From NCBI GenBank assembly GCA_018340805.1, contig JACMZG010001863.1:60245005-60309004 (forward strand): a stretch of DNA of 64,000 nt, written 5' to 3'. The notes beneath the pieces were generated by a model. It was not told the origin of the DNA. It was given only the letters and a program-made list of their open reading frames with translations, and ran no database searches. The DNA comes from Microvelia longipes. Taxonomy: Eukaryota; Arthropoda; Insecta; Hemiptera; Veliidae. Position numbers and translations under genes: made by a program. Positions 56,236 to 64,000 of this stretch are shown here, piece by piece; position 1 is the stretch's first letter, and the number at the start of each line of letters is the position of its first letter.

Positions 56236-56700
56236 ATAGTAAGCAGACTATTCTTCTTTTAAACTTTTGGTTCTCAACCACCTCCTTATCATCTCCCAGT
56301 TCTAAATGATCTTAAAATGCTCCTCGTTGGTCGGTAACCCCCAACTTCGAAGTTGATATTAAGTGGTTAAGTAAAGTATGTCACTATCTTCTTTTGAAAG
56401 AAAATATTCTTCCAGTAAAGTAAGAGGAATAGGAAGATAGTACCCTCCTTCAAGTTTTTAAAAACTCGTTAACATGTTGCTTATCATTCACTCCCTTATC
56501 ACTGACTCTCTTATCATTTAATAAGCAAAATAAATTATTGTTGGTTTCGCTTCTTCGATATTTTACATGAAAATTGTCATGTAAAAATAAGAAAGTCTTG
56601 ATTTTAATATTGTCGAATGGACTAAGACAGGGTTACGTTAAGTGTGGCCCGTGAGCTAATGGACAAAATATTGAACAAACAAACATTAATTACTTAATTT
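56236..56700. other. Unannotated sequence
   Basis: No gene recognised. Confidence 0.35.
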
Positions 56701-56701
56701 T

Positions 56702-57265
56702 AATGCTAGTAGTAGTAATATGGGGGAGTGGTAGTAACTACCAGGCAAGTAGCCACGTGGTTAGGCCCTTTTGCCAGCTCCCTAAGATAGTGTTCTACTC
56801 CTTTAATTTCAAGTGTAGGTATATTGTCATCTAATCTAGACAGAAGAGCCGTGAATTTCTATGGTTCCTCTCATGCTTTTTCAAGCAATCATACATATTT
56901 ACACTGACTCTTATAGTCTAGTGAAAACTGGGAAACAACACGTGTTCTCACTGTTAAACCAAACTTCCTCACACTTTAAACTAGAAGGCAGAAACAGTAT
57001 AGTATTATAATGAATCTACTATGAGGGTCCTAAATTTTGCCTATACAAAGTTTCATTTAGGGTAAGGGATCTTTAACGAGTACCTGACAACGTACAGGCT
57101 CGAGACCACCGGCTTTACGTCCCTTCTGAAGGACGTGGTACGCAGAATTTTTATCCCTCTCATAAAAATCCTAGAGGCCCGTGCTGGGATTGAACCCATG
57201 ACTAAAGTCCATTCATTCTGTATATTGGCCGCGTACCTTAACCACTACACCACGGGTGACCTTAA
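56702..57265 (-). mobile_element. SINE-1, near full length
   Basis: On the minus strand: head CCCGTGGTGTAGTGGTTAAG (A-box-like) and GGGTTCAATCCCAGCACGGG (B-box), about 57,160-57,262. The body, with GTACCACGTCCTTCAGAAGG and TAGGGAGCTGGCAAAAGGGC, ends in an (ACT)n tail near 56,712-56,722. Collinear with 18,296-18,790, which lacks the head. Confidence 0.85.
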
Positions 57266-57299
57266 TTTTAATGCTATTATAAATAATAATTATAATAAT

Positions 57300-57345
57300 A
57301 GTTATCATAAATTAAAGGAACAAAGAAGAGTCTCTCCAACAAATT
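57300..57345. mobile_element. Outer end of hammerhead-like element
   Basis: CATAAATTAAAGGAACAAAG then AAGAGTCTCTCC matches the outer arm of 7,945-7,990. The opposite end is probably at 58,580-58,740, with other repeats between. Confidence 0.55.
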
Positions 57346-57411
57346 ACTGTCCTGCTAGCACTATAGTTCCAACTCTCTCGCATAAATACGCTAGGAGCTA
57401 AGATTACAACA

Positions 57412-57905
57412 GACACACACACACACACATACCCACAGACAATATTGACAGAACCATTCAGAATGTTTTAAAAACACCTAAAAAGGTTAACACATAAAGC
57501 TTGTATTGTACATTACAATTATTACAATTATTCAGAATGTTTTAAAACACATTACTGTATGTACATTACAATTAGTACATTACAAATTCAGAATGTTTTA
57601 AAAACACATTAGCTTGTATTGTACATTACAATTATTACAATTACAATTAGTACATTACAATTATTCAGAATGTTTTAAAAACACATTAGCTTGTATTGTA
57701 CATTACAATATTACAATTACAATTAGTAATTTACAATTATTCATTTTTAAAAACACATTAGCTTGTATTGTACAATACAATTAGCAATTAGTACATTACA
57801 ATATTCAGAAACACATTAGCTTGTATTGTACATTAAAATTATTCAGATGTTTAAAAACACCTAAAAGGTTAACACATAAAGCTTGTATTGTACATTACGG
57901 AGATA
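57412..57905. repeat. (CA)n and AT-rich tandem repeat
   Basis: ACACACACAC at 57,412-57,428, then about seven imperfect copies of CATTAGCTTGTATTGTACAT-TACAATTATTCAGAATGT-TTTAAAAACA with variable internal TACAATTA insertions. Confidence 0.8.
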
Positions 57906-58021
57906 AAGGTCATAAGTTGAACTTTTTGGAGAACTTAGAGATATTCAGAAGTCAAGACACTGTTGGTGATCTGAATTTGAATGAAAGAGGGGAGCGAACG
58001 CCGCTTATCAATGTGCTACTA

Positions 58022-58316
58022 CGAGCGCCCAAAGAGACTAAAACTATTAGAGGGAGACCCGTTTAACACAGTGATAAGGGGTCTGGAAAAGTGAAACGTT
58101 TCCATAGGTGCCCTAACTGTACTTACCCCCACTATAGTCTCCCTAGAGAGAGCGAACTACTCCCATCCCCCTACAACGTCTACGGAGCACATATTTATAC
58201 ACCCAAAGAGACTAAAACTTTGACGTCACCAATGTACCGTTACGGCACCTAGCTACCCAAGGAATGATAAGAGCTGTCGTATCCTCCCTCTAATAGTTTT
58301 AGTCTCTTTGCGAGCG
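58022..58316. mobile_element. Short TIR element (AAAGAGACTAAAAC family)
   Basis: Inverted ends GAGCGCCCAAAGAGACTAAA-ACTATTAGAGGGAG (58,022-58,055) and inverse (58,281-58,316). An extra partial copy (CACCCAAAGAGACTAAAACT) lies inside at 58,200. Confidence 0.7.
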
Positions 58317-58579
58317 CCGCACCCTGCATCCACCAGTATATTTCTTGTTTCAAGCCTACTCAAACCTTCTTGATTTTGTTTTATATTTAAAACTACCTTT
58401 TGCAACACTTTTATCTCAGCTCAACGGTAATATTTCTATTTATTCTTTTTTAATTTATTTATTTATTTACATATTAGTATTTATTTTTATTTATTTATAT
58501 TTTAATTATCGCTCCATTTCTGTAATTTATCTGTTTCTTTGGTATATTTTTGTAATTTTTTTATGTATAGTTTGTTTTG

Positions 58580-58740
58580 ACATTTTTTGTCTTATATATT
58601 TAATAGGCACTGATGATGACCTCTTGTTAGGTCGAAAGCGCTCTGCTTTACTTTTAATAAAATCTAAAACTGTGGAGAGACTTTTTATACTTTCGTTCTA
58701 TTACGATGGACTCCATTTATGCTCATTCTCAAACACCTAA
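58580..58740 (+). mobile_element. Right arm of hammerhead-like element
   Basis: The best-preserved motif of the window, followed by TTTTAATAAAATC, CTGTGGAGAGACTTTTTATA and the family end GATGGACTCCATTTATGCTC. Confidence 0.7.
58610..58650 (+). ncRNA. Best hammerhead-like motif (family A)
   Basis: TAGGCA-CTGATGA-T-GACCT-CTTGTT-AGGTC-GAAA-GCGC-TC-TGCTTTA. Stem I: AGGCA pairs with TGCTT (one G-T). Stem II: five Watson-Crick pairs. Stem III: A-GC/GC-T without a loop. C sits at the expected cleavage position. All conserved core bases of a type I hammerhead are present; the only departure is one extra T between CTGATGA and stem II. Activity is untested. Confidence 0.5.
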
Positions 58741-58749
58741 AAAGGTTAA

Positions 58750-58840
58750 TTCAGGTAAAATTCCGGTTTCAGATTTTTCGCAAACACAATTCTTCTTCAA
58801 AATACGGAAAAGACGGCATAAACGAGGATAAGTAGAAAAG
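58750..58840 (+). repeat. CAAACACAAT-family fragment
   Basis: AATTCCGGTTTCAGATTTTT-CGCAAACACAAT ... GACGGCATAAACGAGG matches 11,197-11,270 and 5,868-5,920. Confidence 0.55.
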
Positions 58841-59335
58841 AGAAAAAGCTCAAAGACAGCAGAAACAAGGTAAAAAATAAATTAAATCAATCACCAGGTA
58901 AAAAGTGAATGACTCAGCAAGTCTGGCTCGAGTACCTGTGTCAGGAGTCACGTTAAGTAAGGTAAGGTAAGTCTATTGTCAAGGGACGTATAAAGTGATA
59001 ACCTGACACGTCTATTGTAGCAGACTTCTTTGCCAAGCTGTTATTATCCACTTCAAACTTCTATTCTTTTCACCTAATGCCTATTCATTTCCGTTAGTGT
59101 TTACAGCTGGGTATGAGGGTTTCTCATCACAGTATAAACTAAGATAAATATAAATTAAATAAACAGTCATTACGTCTCCATCTATTTCTGTTTTGTAACA
59201 AGTTCGGAAAACCGTATTTGTAAGAAAATAATGAAAGAGATATAAAAGAGTAGAAGAAAAGAAAGGAGAAAAGGAAATAATCAAGATATGAAGAGATTTG
59301 GGTTTAAAGCTCTTTCTCAGTGCAATATCAAGTTA
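58841..59335. other. Unannotated sequence
   Basis: No gene or repeat recognised. Confidence 0.35.
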
Positions 59336-59339
59336 TGAC

Positions 59340-59413
59340 TCTTTATTAAAAAATAAATAAATAAAATAAATAAATAAATAAAATAAATAATATATATATA
59401 AATAAATAAATAA

Positions 59414-59465
<52 letters not shown>
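59340..59465. repeat. (TAAA)n and (TA)n microsatellites
   Basis: AATAAATAAATA-type repeats, then about 50 bp of TA. Confidence 0.92.
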
Positions 59466-59469
<4 letters not shown>

Positions 59470-59533
59470 CGTGTGTTTTATAGTTATTATAATTAGATCA
59501 TTTGATGCTACCGAGTTTAGCAAAACAAAAATA

Positions 59534-59634
59534 GTTGACACAATATAATTGTGCGAGAGACACCTAAGAAATGTAGCATTGAATTTTGCTTGTTACATTT
59601 CCGAGGTGTCTTTCGCAGAATTATATTGTGTTAT
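59534..59634. mobile_element. Compact palindromic MITE
   Basis: TTGACACAATATAATTGTGC-GAGAGACACCTAAGAAATGT ... inverse to 59,633. Same TIR as the satellite at 39,913-41,440. The preceding GCTACCGAGTTTAGCAAAAC (59,507) is the inverse of GTTTTGCAAAACTCGGTAGT in that satellite, so part of its unit lies outside the MITE proper. Confidence 0.85.
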
Positions 59635-59667
59635 TATAATTATTTAATACATTCATAACAACGGAGT

Positions 59668-59894
59668 CTGCCTCCGTTGCCGTGATCGTAAAGGCGTTCG
59701 ATATCGGCACCGGAGGTCCGGGGTTCGCAGCCCGGGATATGCTCTAAGATTTTATGAATAGTATTTGTATTGAAATGATTTCGCCAACTTGAATTAATTC
59801 TTAGAGTGTAGTAGATGCAACCCACCTGAGGTGGTTCCCGCAGGGTGAATACCCTGATGGGCCGAAAGGCCCTAAAACGGGCATTTTATTTTTT
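59668..59894 (+). mobile_element. SINE-2, full length with 13-bp target duplication
   Basis: ATAACAACGGAGT at 59,655-59,667 and again at 59,895-59,907. The head has TTGCCGTGATCGTAAAGGCG (A-box-like) and GGGGTTCGCAGCCCGGG (B-box); the body has GAGGTGGTTCCCGCAGGG; the tail is ATTTTATTTTTT. 227 bp. Confidence 0.88.
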
Positions 59895-59929
59895 ATAACA
59901 ACGGAGTGAAAGGGCCCAATACTCATAGA

Positions 59930-60320
59930 AAATCCCAAAAGAACTCCTAAAGACAAATGTTTTAAAATATTTTCAATATGTTACCTAAATCTAGGGTCAT
60001 TAAGATCCTATTTATTTTACCTAGACTTTTAAGGACCCCTTAACGAAAGTAGGCTCTAACATATTTTTATTTAATTTTTTAATATAATGCTATGACGATT
60101 TGCAATTGTAAAAAAATACTTATACGCAAATAAAAATAAAAAAAAAATTATTTATTCATACTCAATCAATGCCCTAAAACAGCATCAAGAGGCTCTAGAT
60201 GTTTATGTTTTTTAAGTAATTAAAAATATATTCTTAATTATAGATCTTTAAGGCCTCTATTCAATATGCCTGGACCTTTGAAGATCCTATAAAGGAAGAC
60301 TATAAGGGATTCTAATTTTC
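59930..60320. repeat. AGGACC/TAGGGTC-rich dispersed repeat, inverted copy
   Basis: Inverted similarity to 41,850-42,360 (GTTACCTAAATCTAGGGTCA, TTTTAAGGACCCCTTAACG, GGCCTCTATTCAATATGCC). Confidence 0.45.
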
Positions 60321-61990
60321 TTTGACAAGTCCATCTAGATGTTTATGCATCAGCTTCATGGCTGAATATAAAATAGTGTTAAAACATGGCCTCGCTATGA
60401 TTGCTTATCAACGCTGTCTTCGTCAGTAGACATACAAATTAATTCGACCGCCTAAACTCAAATTTAATTTTTTAATTATAACTAAAAAAGTTGAATTAAT
60501 AATAAAATTAGTAATTTGCCAAATACCCAGTCAACTTGATTACTAGCAACTTTGCCCCCCCCCCTCTTAGTCTGATCTACTGATGAAAGGATTTCGAATT
60601 ATTTTTTTTGGTGTGATACCCTTATAAAAACCACATAAAAAATATCAGATTTTGTTCGCTTTAAGATAAATTTCATTATGTTTTATATTTTAAGTAAAAA
60701 ACTTCTCAGCCAATTCTTTCATTTACTTGTTTAAATTAAAATGAATAAAATAGGTTTAGAAGACAAGGGGGGTATTATTGGGGAAATTTCAGATAAAAGA
60801 AAACAATAACAATAAGAGGAGGGGGGATGGGGGATAGTTGATAAAATTTGAGAACACTCCCCTTCTACTTGTCTTTATTCAAAAAATATTTTAAAACGCT
60901 AATGTCGGTTTTTATTGTTTCTTAGATTTCAATGAAAGAGATTTGTAAGAAAGGGAAAGAACAGATAAAGGTCGAGAAAAGTATTGCGTTTACTCGAATC
61001 AACCGTGAAATAATTCAGACGAGAAAATCTTTCAACAAAATAACAGAGAGACAAAAAGTTTCAACAAAGATACAATACGGACAGAATGGGGTTATCAAAA
61101 CTCCTCGCTAGGGGGCGTCGTAAAGAATAAAGTATTATTCAGGAAAAAAACGAAAGAAGGGAATGAATGGAAAAACTAAACAAAACCTGACAATGGTCAG
61201 GAAAACAATGAAAGAAAAATGAGGAGGTGATGAAAAGAATTTTCGAACAAAAGGAATAAAAACAATTGTCAAAAGGATGAAGACAACACACCGCCTGTAT
61301 GAGCTTCGACTGTTTCAATATACTGTTTAGTAAACAGTGCTTTACAATAAGTTTCCTGATACAACTTTTCTTTTAACTAGACCCTAATATAAACCATCAC
61401 AGGGCTAACCTGCTAGGAACCTGCAATATTCGGGTACTTATAGAACTTTCAAAACACACTATGATGAATAACACCACATGATAAAGGAAATTATTATATA
61501 AACTGATTAATGAAATATTTTTAAGAGTTTAGAACTCTATAACTTTGTCACAATGGAAGTAATAAGTTATCAAATGACCTACTACATCAGGGAATAGATC
61601 ATTTCAACTAATTAAATTTTATCTTTAATTTAAAAGTTTAATTTAATAACAAAGCGTTTTCCAAACCTCCATATCCTTGCGGGTTTATTTTGAAAGCGAA
61701 GGGGGCGTAATCGGCCCAGCAATCAAGGCTGCCAACATCAGCCAACTGACTTATTGCTTAGGTAGTCTAAACTAATCTTTTTTAAATTTTAGGTTAAAGA
61801 GAAGAACAAATAGTGGCAATATTTTGCCACTATTTTTTCAAGAAGACATTGAGACTGCTCTAGGATTGCCGATGAAATTTAGCTGTCCAATTAATTCTCA
61901 AACGTTTATTTATACTTAAGAATAGTTAACAATAATGACTAGGATGTTGTATAGCAATATTAAAGATTATAACATTTATATAATATATCT
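60321..61990. other. Unannotated sequence
   Basis: No gene recognised. Small palindrome AAATAGTGGCAA-TATT-TTGCCACTATTT at 61,808-61,835. C-run near 60,557 and G-runs near 60,823. Confidence 0.4.
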
Positions 61991-62064
61991 ACTGCCCACC
62001 AGTGGCGTAGCAAGCTCACAAAACGCCCTCCTGCGAAATACTAAATGCGCCACTTAGCATAGCA

Positions 62065-62113
62065 TATATATACATACTATATATAATATATAATTATATA
62101 TATATATATATAT

Positions 62114-62168
<55 letters not shown>
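62065..62168. repeat. (TA)n microsatellite
   Basis: About 100 bp of nearly pure TA. Confidence 0.92.
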
Positions 62169-62171
<3 letters not shown>

Positions 62172-62499
62172 TTACAGACACGTCTTGTAAAAACTTCTAA
62201 AATAATAGTAATTGATACATAAACTTATTTAGAATTTTACGTAAAATTCTAAATGCTTTGTAATTTTTAAGAGGAAGTTCAAAAATAAACAATTAAAAAT
62301 GAAAAAAAATGTTTTAAATGAATTGATTCATTTATTAAAATTGTTCATCAAAGCGTTAAAGTCTATTAATTTAGCGAATTTTCTTTGACCAAATGTTTGA
62401 ATAAAAAATGCTACAAAAATCAAACCTAGAATAACAGAAACCCTAGTAAAAACCAGGTTTGGGTGACGTCAGGTTTAGGGGGCATTGAGCGTGGTCATT

Positions 62500-62662
62500 G
62501 CTTTATAGGTGACCGCTGAGAATGCATTTACTATTGCAGTATAAATTTGAAGAACTGTATTTCTAAGGACGAGCGAAGCGAGTCCAAAGCAGGGAGGATG
62601 AGTGTAGCAAATCCGATGTAATGAGAAAAAGTTCTGAGATACCCCCGTACCTAATTTTTTTT
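62500..62662 (-). repeat. CTTCGCTCG-family repeat
   Basis: Inverted copy: AGGTGACCGCTGAGAATGCA ... GGACGAGCGAAGCGAGTCC-AAAGCAGGGAGGATGAG ... ACCCCCGTACC-TAATTTTTTTT. Confidence 0.75.
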
Positions 62663-63080
62663 GTACAAATGGACCTCCTGCAGGACTGCACCAGTCACGG
62701 TCGGAGGCCGTGTAGCCCTGATACCTACGCCCCTACTGCCCACGCATTAGCAAATCCATTTAAAAATTCCTCATCCAAAATATATGAATACGTAAAAGCG
62801 GGTAAGTTGTTAAAAAATCTCATGTTAAAACAAAAGGCCATTGGCCTGTTGGTCGTTACGCGACCATATTAATGTAGTCCAGTCTCACTTTATAGCATCA
62901 TTAGTTTTAGCGAATTTTCTTCTTAAAAATGTCGCTTATGAAGTTGTTCGGATGACGGAAGTTGTTTGTAAGTGGCGTCTTGCCACAAGAGAGTAGTTGT
63001 AAATGTTAGCCTCATAAAGTTGGATAAATATATCAAGTTTCAGCTCGATCCAATCAGTTTTAGATCTTTAGTGGATATTT

Positions 63081-63587
63081 AGTACGTTCACACACACTTT
63101 AGATCCGCGTATCGTATAGAGTACGATCTCTCAATACGGTAATTTAAGCTGTATGAATCTTGCGGAGGGGAACCGATCGCATACGCTAGAACTAGGGAGA
63201 TGGAATCTGAATGGATCCCCCGATACGCTGTCTTTTTGTGTGTGTACCTTTAGAGACGATCGTATTTAACGGATAACCTTCTCGTCGAACTTTTATTTCA
63301 CTTTATTTCACTTCTATATAACCGTTTTTGATCAAATAACTTTTGGAATATTGTTTTTTTTAGTGTAACTTTATTATTATGCAAAGAAATTTAATTAAAT
63401 ATATGTTTTGTTTTAAATTTCCTTATAACCAAAAGTGAAGCTTCACTATACAAGACGCCATGTTTTGGCGGGATCAGTTATCACTCGATCGACTAAACAA
63501 ATACGCTGCAAGAACCGTGAAGTTAGTTGACCGTATTGTATACGTATTCTAAACGATACGCGGATCTAGAGTGTGTGTGAACGTACT
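63081..63587. mobile_element. GTACGTT element, full length
   Basis: TIR of about 36 bp: (TA)GTACGTTCACACACACTTTA-GATCCGCGTATCGT, inverse at 63,552-63,585. TA on both sides fits a TA target duplication. No ORF, so non-autonomous. It shares the internal core GCATACGCTAGAACTAGGGA with the copies at 31,340-33,320. Confidence 0.8.
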
Positions 63588-64000
63588 AATTGATAGATAG
63601 ATTTGTAAATGGATGAAAATAAAGATTTATTATTATTATTAGAAACTTTTGCTTATTTATTAATGCGATGGTAATATTATTTAATAAACAATAAATTTCT
63701 GTACCTTAATTTGATTGATATTTGTTACAAGTTTTATGTTGATCCAAGAAAACAATCTAAAGTTATGGTTCAAACACACACACAAATATATATATATATA
63801 GCACTGGTTTTTAAACAATTTAAACACTATTGAAACATTAAAGTACCTTTATGCGGTTCCGAATTATTTAAACAGCTTGTACCGTGATATTCATATTCGA
63901 ATAACGTATTATACAGTTTACACTGGTTATTCGGAGGAAATATTTAAATTTTAGTGTTATCATGGACAGGGTTTATTTTAAGTAATAGGAATGAAATGAA
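63588..64000. other. Retroposon-like tail and unannotated end
   Basis: GATAGATAGATTTGTAAATGG then AAATAAAGATTTATTATTATTATT (to 63,640) resembles the tail at 4,530-4,560. The rest, including a short (TA)n at 63,788-63,800, is unassigned. Confidence 0.4.

Larger units (their letters stand above)
61992..62745. mobile_element. Possible TIR-element remnant (CAGTGGCGTAGC)
   Basis: CCCACCAGTGGCGTAGCAAG on the left and an inverse-like CCTACGCCCCTACTGCCCAC (62,721-62,740) on the right. CAGTGGCGTAGC starts resemble some hAT ends. The match is short, and a (TA)n tract (62,065-62,168) and a CTTCGCTCG repeat lie between. Weak. Confidence 0.3.

Noticed and set aside
57160..57262. Genuine tRNA gene
   Set aside because: A- and B-box-like sequences are present, but the cloverleaf is incomplete and the segment continues into a SINE body. 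The same applies at 49,305-49,385 and 59,668-59,740.
60400..60470. Another hammerhead-like motif (CTGACGAAGAC on the minus strand)
   Set aside because: No stem II partner or GAAA box at the right distance.

Overview
The window is AT-rich, gene-poor nuclear DNA from a eukaryote, most likely an arthropod (probably an insect). The reasons are tRNA-headed SINEs, many fold-back and terminal-inverted-repeat (TIR) elements, long (TA)n tracts, minisatellites, and retroposon tails ending in AATAAA plus ATT or poly-A. No operons, prokaryotic signals, rRNA or genuine tRNA genes were seen. The species cannot be named from sequence alone. Repeat copies differ mostly by one-base indels, which points to an under-polished long-read assembly. 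There are two runs of N (50,769-50,778 and 56,138).

Only one protein-coding region is well supported: a minus-strand array at 50,779-56,137. It has about 9.6 copies of a 558-bp (186-codon) unit encoding a lysine-rich, two-cysteine domain plus a Thr/Pro/Lys mucin-like linker. Both ends stop at N inside the repeat, so its start, stop, true copy number and link to the flanks are unknown. A second, broken coding trace at 25,995-26,250 (minus) resembles the N-terminal part of a Crypton/DUF3504-type tyrosine recombinase. It lies inside a 3.5-kb structure (about 23,905-27,420) with long inverted arms.

Layout: 1-4,800 degenerate repeats and a 36-bp satellite; 5,800-6,860 a dispersed element containing a 32-bp GC-rich minisatellite; 7,800-9,580 hammerhead-like fold-back elements; 10,200-12,800 a fold-back MITE and a 75-bp minisatellite; 13,523-14,790 a TIR transposon inside (TA)n; 15,300-18,800 palindromic elements and a SINE; 21,300-22,200 a CCAAT-box array; 22,750-23,070 a fold-back element; 23,900-27,420 the recombinase composite; 28,400-28,900 another fold-back; 31,300-33,320 nested TIR elements; 36,360-37,760 a TIR composite with a helically phased GAGCC tract and triplicated CRE palindromes; 39,650-41,440 a hairpin cluster and a MITE-derived 315-bp satellite; 42,741-42,997 a fold-back MITE; 45,060-45,320 a fold-back; 48,480-50,690 SINEs and fragments; 50,779-56,137 the protein array; 56,700-60,320 SINEs, MITEs and repeats; 61,990-63,640 DNA-transposon remnants.

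Three signals cut across these regions. (1) A recurrent hammerhead-ribozyme-like motif (CTGATGA-N-stem II-GAAA-GC...) occurs at more than ten sites, with compensatory changes in stem II, mostly as inverted pairs. (2) Two loci carry clusters of hairpins that share one apex (GAGGCGAAGCC) but have different stems. (3) The heptamer GCGAAGC, known to form a very stable DNA mini-hairpin, recurs in at least four unrelated repeat families.
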